Source of the DNA: Dromaius novaehollandiae | Lineage: Eukaryota; Chordata; Aves; Casuariiformes; Dromaiidae | DNA: 64,000 bases | Reading direction: 5' to 3' | Assembly: GCF_036370855.1 (NCBI RefSeq) | Contig: NC_088098.1 | Location: 41,047,981 to 41,111,980, forward strand | Part shown: in pieces, positions 23,098 through 35,500 of the stretch | Position numbering within the stretch: position 1 is the stretch's first letter | Layout: each line of letters starts with the position of its first letter | Program-made: the position numbers and the translations under genes | Notes under the pieces: generated by a model | The model's database searches: none | The model's input: only the letters and a program-made list of their open reading frames with translations | Told to the model about the DNA's origin: nothing

Positions 23098-25825
23098 GCT
23101 TCGCCTGGTGGTTCTTTAAAAGCCGGCGCGGTCGCGGCGGGGCAGCAGCGCCCGGCCGCGGGGCGCCCAGCAGGCTCCCGGCGCAGGTCTGGGCGGCGCG
23201 GGGGGACGGAGGCAGCGTCTTGCGGCGCTGGGGCCCGTGGGCGCGATTCCCCGCCAGCGGTGGGTATCGCTCGGAGACCGCTCGTGGAGGAGCGAAGATT
23301 TTGCAGGGTCAAATTCTCCCTCTGTTCCTCTGCTGCTGTGGGCAGTTTCCTTTGATTTCCGAAGGAGTGAAATGAAGTTTTGCCAAGTTTTTTTCTCCTG
23401 GCAAAGCCTTTCTTTCTTTCAGTGGGCACGCAGACTGAGCAGGTACTTCAAGATTTGGCCCTAAAATTGCGTGGTGACTCGCCAGTGCAAAACAGCCGCA
23501 TGACCTCGCTCTGCTACCCGGCAGGGGGATTTTGCTCTCGGTCACTCTCAGAGACAAATTTAGTAGAGCTAGTAAGAACAAACCACAAATGCCTCTTTCA
23601 CAGCCCACAAGGTACGTTTCACAACATTCAGAAAGCAATCTAGAGGTATTTGCTCCTGATGCCCTTGGTCCCACCAGCCAGGGTGAAAATTAGCGACTCA
23701 TTTGTTAATGTTTGCAGTCACATGGATCTAGAAATAGCCAGGTCAAGCCTCCATGAGTCTCAAGAGTCAACAAATATTTCCTTGCAGGCACTATCTCTAA
23801 CTCTTTCTACCATGAAAAATTTCCAGCCCTTTGTACTTCTCCAGTTGTAATCCAAAACTTTTCTAGCCCCCGCCAAAGAGACAGGGATGAGAGGGAGAGA
23901 CGGGTTCCTTCAGGGCGCCCAGGAACATCTATGGTGAGCACTCTGGGAAGGATATACGCTTCCCTAGCGTGGGATAAAGGCACATTTGCCATTTGTTTTT
24001 AATGACGTTAGCAATGAGCAGCCAAGAGGCCTGGAAGCGGCATTTCGTCTCAGATAAATCTTTCACTAGGGCCCAGCGTAGCTTAGTCATGTCACCAAAA
24101 GTGACCACCTGACCGCTCTTTGGCAGCGGCTCCCAAACGTGGGTGCCGGGAGCCTCGCTGGGGGACGGCCCAGTCCTCCCAGCACGCCGGCGGGACGGGC
24201 TGCTCCCCGGGAGCCCCCGGGAAAGCGAGGGGGCACCTGCCTGCCTGCTAGGCTCAGCTGTGCTGCTGACACAGGGCAAGGCCAACACTGCCCCACAAAC
24301 CACCGTATGCCCTTGCTATGCAGTCTCGAGGTAAGTGTTTTCCTTCCTGCAGAGTAATCCAGGACGAGGTTTTTCCAGAGCAGGTTTTCTGTGCGTACGG
24401 TCCCAAATAGCCATCAAGTAGAAAAAGTGCTTTGAAAATCCCGGATTCTGCAGGGTTGCAGACAAGACGTTAGTTAGCACACTGCTGTGATTGCAGGTGC
24501 TTCGGGAGCGCGCACGCGCCTTGCCTCAAGCACAGGCTTCCTTGGCCGCGGGCGATCACTTCCTGAGCCTCCCCTCCGTGGAAACCCTGACGCAAAGCCT
24601 GGAAGGGCTCTGGGTTTAGTCACACACCGTGGTGATCACCCCTCCCAAGCAAAGCGCTGTCTCAAGGGTGCTGCTCGCAGCCAGCATCTAACACAACGCA
24701 GACCGTTTTTAAACGAGGGCTCAAAATGAGCCAAGTTGGAGAACTTTCTGCATTTCAGTGTGCGCAGCGCTGACCTTGGCAAGCGACCTCCCGTGACGCA
24801 TGCCGAGCAGCCCCAGCGGATCACATGCCGGTAACGGACACCTCTCTTGGGCTGGCAGACATTTTAACAGTTGCAAAAAGGTCAATACTTCTGAGAACCG
24901 GTTTTTCAGAGAGTGCGCGAGTGGAAGTATCCAGTCTGTGGGATGTTTGTCCGTAGCCTCCTCAGCCCCGCTAGACTAGATTGCAATCTGTGGGCTATTT
25001 TTTACCCATCAACACAACCAACTCCCAGTTATAGCACATCTATAAGCAAAGCTCCGGCAAACCAGAATGTGCCATGGATGTTTGAAGTGAAGAAGAAGTG
25101 GAAGACTACTTATGGACCACCCCCCCCCACCACCCCTTTTAGCCTGTGGATTGGGAAGAACAAAGTTTAAAATTACTGCTATTTTGTGAAATATGCTGTT
25201 GTGGTCAGATTTTGCATATTCATAAATAATAAGTGGAACTGAAAAAAAGGGTTTGTCTTCTAGGTAAATCACATTCATTTAGAGGGTTGTGCCCAGAAAT
25301 GTGTAAGAAGGTGATGGTCTAGAAAAACTGAGCTCTATCTCTCTCCAAACTCTTAATACCTGGCGTGGTACTAACGGCACGCAGGGATCTTGCACACCAT
25401 CAGGCGGGTGAAGTGATGCCTCAGTGACAGATCAGTACAACATAGACTGCTTTCCCCTTTGCCTGAAGTTTCCTGTCTATCACTCACTGCAGGGAAGGGC
25501 ATAATTCTGTGCAATTTTAAAAATATAATTCATGTTGTATTTCAATTTTGCCACTGAAAAATATACTTCCTTGGCTTATGTCCTGAATGAAGGAAGCAGC
25601 TGCACTTATTTTCCTGTGAAGAGCCTCTTTTATCTTTCATTAAGAAGCCAAGCAGAAATCTGCAGTGAAATAAATTCTTCAATCGTGGATCAAAAGATCT
25701 GCTGGCAGTTACAAAACTAACATAGGAACCTAGCAAAAAGCTCTTAAATATAATGTCAGGAAAATATCTACCCAGGGAACTAAGAGACACAGTGAATCCT
25801 CATATGCATTCATGGTGCATTTCAA

Positions 25826-26785
25826 ATGAAGATCTCCTCGCACGAGATTATGGATAGTCATGTCCAAAAATATGATACTTTCTGGAACTGTCTTGCTAGC
25901 GTCAGAAAAGGTGCAAAGCTGATCTTTAGGCTTAATCCTCGGAAACCCTGCCTTGAAGGGCCTCTATTTCCATGCTCTCCTCTGTTTTATCTATGGATAA
26001 AAACATGTATCTTCCATGGTAGGAAAAAGATCAACTTTCCTTTTCCAGTAGGAACAGTAATTTCTACTGTTTGCAAAAATGTACCTAGGTGCAGCTCAGA
26101 TTCATGGCTGCATTTTGGGGACAATTCAGGATTTTCCCCCTCCCAGTTCAGCCACATCCCCGTGGCAGCGTCTCAGCTGCTCCAGCTTGGCAGGAGCAGG
26201 GAGACTCAGTGGCAGCAGGCAGCTCAGGTCTCCCCGCGCCGACCCGCTCTCCTTTCCCTTCGCTGCGGTGCCCTGGCTCACTCCCTGCTTCTCCTTGCTC
26301 CTCTGGCCAGACCGTGGGGTCCCGCGACAAGGACCTGCCGCTGGCCACCGACCAGCCTTCGGCAGCGCCGCTGGGGTGGCAGCCTCACAGCTGGCCACAG
26401 CCGGCCACCTGGGAGCGCGGCTGGCTGGAGACGGGGCTGGAACCAGAGGAGTGAAAGAGAGACCGCAGAGCTGTTTTTCCTGATTTTTATTTACGTTTTC
26501 CCTCAGATAGTAGCTCAGGCTACTGGCGCTGAGCCGTGGCCCTTTTCTCCTTCCCTCCATGTCACACTTTTCTCCCCACTCAGTCCAGGAGACGCCTCCA
26601 AACGCCGGACCAGGACTGGACTTGGGGAATTAGTCCCGTGCCCGCCCGCACGGTGGTACATTTCCTTGGGTCAGCAGGCTCCCCGCTTTCCCACCGCCGG
26701 GAGCTTGTGCGCCCTGGATGCCCGCAGACCTCCTGCCAGGCCCACTGACCCACAGAGCCCAGCGACTTCTGCAAAGGTCCTTTGA
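25826..26785 (+). other. Uncharacterised 319-codon open frame in intergenic DNA (doubtful)
   Basis: The frame begins at an ATG (MKISSHEIMDSH) and runs 319 codons to a stop. The first 100 codons cross AT-richer DNA. Codons from about 120 on cross a GC-rich patch where open frames are cheap. The translation is rich in Arg, Pro, Ser and Trp with no domain, signal peptide or repeat I recognise, and a short hydrophobic stretch (ELFFLIFIYVFPQIVAQA) lies near residue 215. No TATA box, splice structure or adjacent poly(A) signal makes a convincing gene. It is most likely fortuitous, but it is the longest frame outside MYF5-related DNA. Confidence 0.15.
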
Positions 26786-29149
26786 TTTCTGCTCCCCAGA
26801 GCAGCTGCACACAGGGACCATCCAGCCCTGGCGTGGGGCTTCCTTTTGCACGTCACTAACATTTACCGACTGCCTGGCAACCTGCTGAAGATGCCGGTGG
26901 CTATGATGCCAAAGGCATTGCTCTGCTGTGCTTGAAGAAGGTGCTAGTCAGCATGATATATGAGGGTCAGCCAGGCCGGGAATAGATCAGGAGGGTAGGT
27001 CAGTGTCTGCATTAAATCAAGGGCTCCTGAATTCGGTAGTCACTGAGAGGCCTTCAAAGCTGGCGCAGTAACAGGAGAGGATGGATCCCATCAAGAGCCT
27101 GAAAAGTATCAGCTCACCTAAGTCTCCCTAGCTGTGTGCTTTCACTCTTTATTTCTCCAACCTTTTTCTGTTAATATATGCTTCTGAACTGGTTTGATTT
27201 TCAGCTCTAAACATTCCTGTAGAATTTATGCTAAGAGAAAAATTAAAATCCTACCAAGCAGCACCAAAAGCTTTGCCTCTGCTTTTTATGTTTAAGTGCC
27301 CAACCCCTACTGATTGCAGTGGGAGCCAGGTACCCAGGAGGGACTCAGGTACCAGCAAAAGTCTGGCTGGAGTAAGAAAGTCAAGACAAGGTGCATATTA
27401 TACATCCTAGGGAGCCAAACCATGGATTAAATGAAGTCCATTGCTTTTAATTGTTCGCTTGAACACAATTTGTTAAATAATAAATGAATAACTCCTTCAT
27501 TAATGGTAAGCAAACAATGAGCATTGAATATAACTTTAGTTACACCTGTGTATAGCTCAGTGCAAAGTATTCATTAGCAAATGCACCACCGCTCCAGCAA
27601 GGGGTTCATTTTTTGCAACTGGAAGTATTTGGACTGAAAACCTGTTCTGCTCCCCTCATGTCCTTGTTTTATTAAACCACATATGGTAAAATGCTGCACT
27701 TTTCTTTTTACAAACATTAAAAAAGGGGGGGAGGGGTGTTTGTTATTTTGTCCACATTGTAGACTTTGAAGAAACAGGAAAGCAAAGAGTAGTTTCATTT
27801 TTTGGAGCATCCTGAAATTGAGCCAATACCGCGATTCTGAGTCCTGCCTGTGTTACTGGAAATGAAGAGGGAGAAATATCTCCGCTAGACAGGCTGAAGG
27901 TATACGCAAAGTCTATACCTGAAATCCCTCCTCCAAATTTACGACTTCCCTGCAGGCTTGTGGCAACCACCTCTGTAGACAGCAGAGATGACAGCCAAAA
28001 GTCTTTCTTAGGTGCAACTGAGTCATCTCAGTGACTTGAGAAAGTACCTTTAAAAACAGCCTCGAGAGGGGGCTGGAGCAGAGTCGGTCAGTCGCCTGGG
28101 AAGGGGGGGCCTTTGTGCCGGTCCTCGCTCACTTGATGCTCTTTTTACTGGATAAGCTCCACTTGGTATAGGAACAGACTGGCAGGCTCCCTTCTCCCTT
28201 GGTGCGTGCTCTCTCTGGCCCCGTGAATCCCACATTTCGTTAAAGCCGTGTCCCGGATAAGCAGCCGGGAAGTCCTTCTGTCCCGTCTTTCTCAGGTGTA
28301 TAAAGCTGCGAGCTCCCAAACTCGCCAGTGCCTTGCGTAGCCAGTACTTAGCTGGTGCCCGGAGGCAAGCGCCATCCTGCCGCCTCCGCGGCGGAGACTC
28401 GAGCAGCCCCTACACAATGAAACTTGAGCTTGACTCCCCTGCAGACACCTGCATGCTTAGATGGCGGCTCTGCGGGCCTCATCCTGGATTTTAAGCATCT
28501 AACGCCACCACCTTGACCTTGCTTGCAAGCTCCATGAGCCCGTATACCTGGGCCCAGCACGGCGCGGGGTCTTCTCCGTCGCGCGAGGGGGCAAGGCAGA
28601 CGCATCCTGGGTGGGCGCCTGTCTGTGACGGCGTCTCGGGCACAGGGCAAGGAGACACCTCCGTAGTCCGAAGCTATCTGACCGCTGGAAATGTGGGCTG
28701 GTTAACACCCAATCCTGGGAAAAGTGAGTGCCTCATAAATCGGGACTTCCCTTTGGAGGTGCAGCGGGAGACAGGAGAAAGGCTCCTGCAGCAGCCAGGA
28801 AGGCAGGCGGTGAGAGCTGGGATGGTACTTGTCATACGGCTGCACGCGGGGCTGCTCAAGGTGATCAGGAGAAAAGGAATTGTGACTCTGGGCAACTGGG
28901 AGAAAGTTTAATAACTCTGAAATCCCCCGTGCCGAGCATGAAGAAGAGGAGAAACCAAGTAAACAAGGGCAGAGACAGCTGTACGCTGCCAGTGCCTGAA
29001 ATGCACATTTTTCACAGGGTACAAATTTCTCATGTTTATCGCCTGGGTGAAATACAAAAGCGAGTGACCTTTGAAATGTGAAACTCGTTATGTCTAAACT
29101 TCCTAATAAGTAGGACAGCGAACCTCACTTAGAAAAGTGCTCATGAAAT

Positions 29150-29540
29150 TGCTCTGAGGGGTCGCTTGACCGCGTCTCCCTACCGCAACCCATGTGCCCC
29201 CCCGGCGCTCGGCGTATCTGCCCCGCGAGACCGAGGGCTCAGCCGCACGCTGTCCTCGCCCGCCGCCCCACACCGAGACGCCTCCTCCCCTCTTCCCACG
29301 TAAGGACACTTGTCTTATTGCTTCCTCTCTCCGCTAGAGTATTTCCGGCCCCAGTTTTGCCACCCTCATCCTCTCCCGACCCCAGTCCCGCTCCCCCCCC
29401 AGGAGCTGAATGCCTTGCAGAGATTGCGGCAGCGCCCGCGGTGCTGCCAGCAGCTAGCGGTGGTGGTGGCCGCAGCCCTGAGGCACCTCTCCGGAGCCCC
29501 TCTTTCGGCAGGCTGCTGTTTTGAAAGCTGCTCCGCTCGA
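29150..29540. promoter_or_regulatory. GC/CpG-rich patch without a gene
   Basis: CpG-bearing, C-rich DNA between AT-rich flanks, with open frames on both strands that resemble nothing known. It may be a small CpG island or promoter of a noncoding transcript. The evidence is base composition only. Confidence 0.3.
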
Positions 29541-32500
29541 AGAAAGAACCAACTTTTTTCTGTGTGAAACGTCTTTGTAGTAAAACAGAAAGACCAGAGA
29601 GTTAAGAGGCAGAGAAAATTATAGGGAAAAAAAAAAATCTCCCTTGCTTAAGATTCATACTAAGGTTGCAGATGTTTATTCCGCAGTTTGTAGCACCAGG
29701 TTTTAGTGGCTAAATTGCATGCATGTCATTTGCTAGGGAAGATGAGGACTATGAGAAAAAGTTTCTGTATTTTGGTGAACGGTCTTGCTTTAATACCTCA
29801 TTTCAGCAGTACCATGCTTCCTTACATTCCCATTTACACAATAAGTAGTCCTATTTTCGGTATTGCTTTTATTCTTCCTTTTTTCTATCTATAAACAATT
29901 TTTACTGTTTCTAAGCAGTGAACTTGGTTACATGAAAAAGTGTTGAATGCCAGTATGTATGGAAAGAAATCTTTATCTTCATGTAAGCTCTCTTTTAATT
30001 AGAAATGGTATCTATAAAGTAGAGCTAGACAGCTAAGTTTATTCCTGATGCAGCTCCACGGAAACCCCTGGAGTCTCACCAGGAACAGATTTGGGCCAGA
30101 AGGCCTAGAATACAATTACAATATATTCATTTTCTCATGCCTCAGAAATGGACTGTTTATGTGCCAAGCTGTAAAGTGATATTCATGATGAGTGAAGTCT
30201 GAACAACATTAAAATATCCAGATCCTCTGCTCCAAATCCTCTGGTATCTGAAACTGTTCCTTTCCTTTCGAAAGGCGGGGGCTCCCACTGCTGAGGGTAA
30301 ACAAGGGCAGAGCAGAGCTCCAGTACTCAAGGAGAAATCAGGGTTAGTCTAGCAAATATCGTGGCTTAGCTGCGGAGATCCTGTGCTTAATGCATCCTGG
30401 AGGGTATATAGTGCCCTCCAGAAGAGCTATGCCTTACTGCTCCTATGGGCGTAGCTCCATGGCTTGATCCTTTCGGCTGAGAAATCCTGAGAAGTTTGCT
30501 GTGCCACCTCCCCCAGAAATCCATTTCGAAAGGATTTTTTTTTTTTTTTTAATGAAAAGTGCTGTGGAAAATCGCTTTTCATTGCAATTATAATGGATAC
30601 AGTGGTTCACACAGCTTGCAGCTTGCTGCAGAGCCAGGGCCCACGGTCTGTTCACACACGATGGAACACCGAGCGAAATCATGTTTTCTGTTTTCTTCGG
30701 CCATGATTTCCAGAAGTAGGAGCTTGAAATTAAACTCACATAGCTGCACTGACTTTTTGACAGTCTTGACCACAACCAGCTCTTACCGATTACCAGGATA
30801 GGAGGCAAGGGCAAGGAATTCTCGACAGTCTCTTGTTCTGTAGCCTAATTCTTTGGAAAATGTCATTCATCTATATAGTTAAAAAACGGTGTATAGTCAG
30901 AGGGGAAATTTTGCTGACATTTGATAAATCCATTCACGTATTTTTTTTAAACAAATCGTAAAATTGTTCAAAAGGAATCTTTGTGTATCAGATCTAAGAG
31001 TAAGATGCAAACAAGCATGCTTTCCTGTATCCTTCTGAACTGATGGAAATACCTGTTGGGGCCGTAGAGGAGGAGAAAAATAGTATATAAGTAATACTGG
31101 ATTATTTATGTAAACCGTCATAGGACAATTTTGCCTGGAAATCGATCATCCTACACTTGACCAGGCCTTCAGCCCTGAATTCATTTCCATTATAGATAAT
31201 CCAGGAACGTCGGATGTGCAGGTCTGTAGTATCTTGGGTCAAAGCTTTGCTCAGCAGCAGCGTTATCCCACTGCCACAGGCAATTTTTTGGGAAGGCTCA
31301 GGAGCTTCACTAGGAGAGTTAGTGGCTCGTGGCGGAGAGTACTTCCAAAAGGGCGAAGGTCTGCAGGTTTTACACATGTGAACATTTGATTCTGATCGTG
31401 AAGATTTCCCACACAAAAGCCATGAGCAACACCTACAACTCTCCTCTTCTTTGCTTAACCCAAAAAGAAACGTGCCTGGTAAAGGTTTTGTGTTGTGTGA
31501 ACGCTTTTAGGCTCCGTGTTTCTTTTAGAAAAAGAGAAAAGCACTTTATAATCTGGTTGAAAATGCGGGTTATGCAAGAACTCCCTGCACTGTTAGAATT
31601 AAAGCATCTCACCGGCACTGAACCACCCCGTGGCTTGGCCGAGCCCCCGCTCACTGCAGTAGAAAGTGGCTGAGCTGCTCAGTACAGCGTCGCCTCCCCA
31701 GCTGCCTAGCTGTGGGGGATGCACGCCTGGAACGGGGCTCCAGACTGTAGCATCTCAGGCTGCTTTGAACATGTTGTGTTGTCTTTCAAAACACCCTGGG
31801 AGACCTGCAGCATCCGATGCATCGTATCACCGGGGTCTGTTCAGTCCCGCGCTGGTAGGCGCCACTCCGTGGGGTTACGCTCAGTAGGTTTTTCTGCCTG
31901 GATAGCTCAAAGCTTTCTGTCTACTTGCTTAGGCAGAGATCAGTTATTTAAAGCCAGGTCCTGAGCTGATGTCAGGGTTGTCCTGTGTGGCAGGACTGCA
32001 GAGCTGGGCTCTAATTCAGAGCTGAAAGTGGGGAGGAGAGCTGCTGGATTTATTCTGACACCTTAGTTCTCCAACTGCAATTGAATTAAATGAATCAATT
32101 GGTAAGAGAGTGGAAAAGAAATCAAATCCATATTGAAAGCATATGCCATACATCCCAGCCAAACGTGACTCGAAAAGCCGTAGCCTGAAAATCGGAGTTC
32201 ATAAGCATGTCACTGATCCAGCACCAAGTATAATGCACCAATGCGTCTAAAATGAGAGGTAATCCAGCAGCACCTGGACATCAGGTCTACTGCAATCTGT
32301 TTCCTTTGGTCTTAGTAGAAGAGCCTTTCCTCATGCGATGCCCTGTGCTTTTGAGAGTGAGGTTTCACAGCTACAAGAGGCGGCTGTTGGAGCTGAGGCC
32401 CTTTTGGGTGTGTGAATTCAAAGCTGAAGAATCGTTTTTCCAGCGGGATTACTCTTTTTACAAAACTATGTTTGTGCTGGAAAAGCAATTTATTTTGTCA

Positions 32501-35500
32501 CTAACATAGGTTAAAGCTTCACTATGCTACTCCGCTGTCACTGGGGAGCTTTTGGAAACCATAAATCTAGTAATAGGTCTAATGATGGTAAAAATCTTTC
32601 TAGTCTGAACGAAAAATTAGGAAGTGCAGGATGAGGTATAATTTTTGTTCAAGAGCTCTGAAGTTTAAGAGATGGATTTGCTAAAGAATGTAGGAATTTT
32701 AAAAATCCCATTTATATAAAATTCTGCACTGCAGCACTTTTTAAATATCTCTGTTTTTATTTTGTTTTGTTTTAGCCAACTGGGCTATTCGAAACACTGA
32801 AATCGATAGCAGTGAGGCACTTTTCAAATCCTATGGCAAGCAAAGGCCCAAATCCTCTGGTGGGACTGTGTGTTTAAAAACGTTTGAAAATATGGCTCTA
32901 GATCCACAGAGGGGATTTAGGGATCCCCCAGTGCAAAGCGTTGCACTGCCTAACTCTATAGGACATTGTAAATAAAGGAAATTCACAGCACACAGGGAGA
33001 CATCTGGGCCCCAGGGCGCTGTCTGGGGAGACACCAGGCGAAGCAGGGGTCTGCCCGAATAACACGAAGAACATGATGAAGAATGCCTCTCATCTAGATG
33101 CCTTGATTCTGGTTGCAAGACATCTTCCTCCAGTCAGGATTTTTATTTCTTTCTTATGCCTGAGCCCTTTGTTCCATGGCCTAAGCAGGAAAAGAAATAT
33201 TTAATATAAAAAGTAGAAAAAGGGGGTGAAGTTTCTCTCCTTTTATTAAACAGCTTTTCACTTAAAGCACTCACTCGTGGTGTAGAAGACGGGGTGGGTT
33301 ACCTTCTCCGCCAGCGTCCAAGGGAGTTTTGGGGTTACAGACAGGAGGGTATTGTGGCGCCCGGTGCCTTCAGCACGTTTCAGCTGTTCCCTTGCACAGC
33401 CTAAACCAGGTTGTCCTTGCTGCAGCTCATGGGCTTCCTTCGGCTCCTCAGACACTTAATGTGGCCCCAGACCGGCTCCCTGTGGGGTGGATGGATACGG
33501 CATGTGCGCCCTTTTTCTGAGGGGCTTTGCAGGCTCTCTTTGGTGCTGGGGCGGGCAGCGTGCTAACAGAGGGGCTGAGATGCTGGTGTTTGCCAGCTGG
33601 TGAGGGGCCCGCGGCCAGTCCCGGGATGAGACCTACCCCTGAAACGCCTGCAGCTTGGGCGCGTGGAGACCGCGCACCTACTGCGTTTGAAGGCAGTGGT
33701 GTCCGAGAAAGGCGAAGGGGTTTGCACGTGCCACCTCGCAGCTGCTGCGGCAACCCAGAACCCCGCCGGGGAAGCGAAGACAGCGAAATCTGTGCTACCT
33801 GCAGGTACTGGCAGTAACCGCTGGTGTTGAACCAAACGGTGGCTGTCTGGGAAGGGGGCTGATGAACATAGGAGCAAATGGCCTCAGGGGTTAGCCCCGG
33901 CACCCGTGCTGGAGCATGTGGGTGCATTATGGATGTTGCAACACCTCCACCGCAGCGTGCCGGGACGTGCCAGAGCCGCTGGCCAGGGCTCTGTGATACC
34001 GCAGCAGTGCTCGGCACGCGTCCGTCTCCGCCCCACGCTCAGGTAAGGGCTTTCGTGAACCCCCTCCAAACAACCAGCCACTCAGAGGAGATGACTGACG
34101 GCTGCAGCAACCTCCAGGCAGATCGTTTTGTTGTCTTCTTCTTCTGAATCTTCTCAATTATAAGTAATACTGATACACCAAATTATGCCATCTTCCCACA
34201 CTATGTATTCCTGCACAGTCTTATTTTGAAAGAATTTAAATTTTGGACTTCCAAAGTGTCCTTTAATCTCACTCACATTTTACAGGACTTTGTTCTGCAA
34301 ATATTAGGAACTGTGTTGGAGTAAAGACAGGTAAAACTAAGTTTGTCATGTCTACATTCTAGCTAGGAAATGCCTGAATCTACAGTTGAAATCAACCCTC
34401 CTAAAGATAGGTATATCTAAAAAAATTTAAAAAAAAATCTTGCTGATTGGAATGGTTTTTAAAACTGCAAATAGGAGATCAGCTAATAAGGGAATTTTCA
34501 GGGAGCTATAGCACAGCAAAGAAATCTTTTTCAAAATGAACAATTAAAGGGCATTTCATGTCAAACCTCAACCACAGAGATGACCCAAACTCTGTTCTAA
34601 CCACTTGGATTGCTTCAGCCCATTAAATTGTAATCTAGCAATTTAGAGATTCGTATTTGTAATTTGATTGAGAAGACCGGTAAGGCTGTGGTCAGGCCTT
34701 CGGAAGAAGTCTTCCGCATCCTGACTTTGCACCCACATTATCATGAAATGTGTGGTCCTAACCCCTTTGCTAGTGCCAGTTTCATGCCAGGCTGGTTAAT
34801 GAGGATCTCTGTAACATACAGAGCAGTTGTCCCTAACAGAAATGCTTGATTTCTGGGACGACTTCTTCTAGCCCAACAACCATGTGCTGGCTAGGTAATA
34901 GTGGCGTGGTGCACACCTGCAATGACAGTTGCATGGGGGGTGAAGGGCCACAAAAAGTAGCTGCGAGCATGGGACGGAAGTGGCCATTTGCCTGTTTTGG
35001 GGATGCGGGTGATACAGGAGCTTTGGGGGAGAGGGGGTCAGGGTCGGCCGGGAGGGTGAGGGAGGGCTGAGGTGGGAAACTGCATCCTCAGGAGGAGCAG
35101 GCTTCCAGCAACGGCCTGGTGGAAATGGAGGTGCCAGTAGATACTGATACCCTCAAGGTTAAGCAGCGTCTGAGGGAGTATTCTGAAAAATCTTTATTTT
35201 GGTCTTAAATGCTTAAAGGCAAAGATTTTCCTACCTCCCATAACACTTTGGTGATCTAGTCCCTGGGTCTTGTACTTATAGGCACCTGGTTATCTTTGAA
35301 GAAGCTATCTGTAAGGCCTCAGTTCAATACAGTATCTCTGTGCGTGGCCAGCTTATGATGGCATGTTCTCGCCAATGAAGCCAAAGGCATGCCTGAAATC
35401 CAGGTGTGTGGTTGTGTATCTTGGGCTATAAATGACCGTCATTTCTTTTAGTTTTGCGAAACATACAGTGCCATGATGCTTTGGTCCATGACTGTGCCTT

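Noticed and set aside
22015-23355. 446-codon plus-strand frame across MYF5
   Set aside because: It is out of frame with MYF5 and overlaps its exons, introns and 3' UTR. It starts inside the bHLH codons. Its length is explained by the extreme GC content.
33448-34017. 189-codon minus-strand frame in a GC-rich patch
   Set aside because: It begins at GTG rather than ATG, resembles no known protein, and the complementary strand is also open over part of it.
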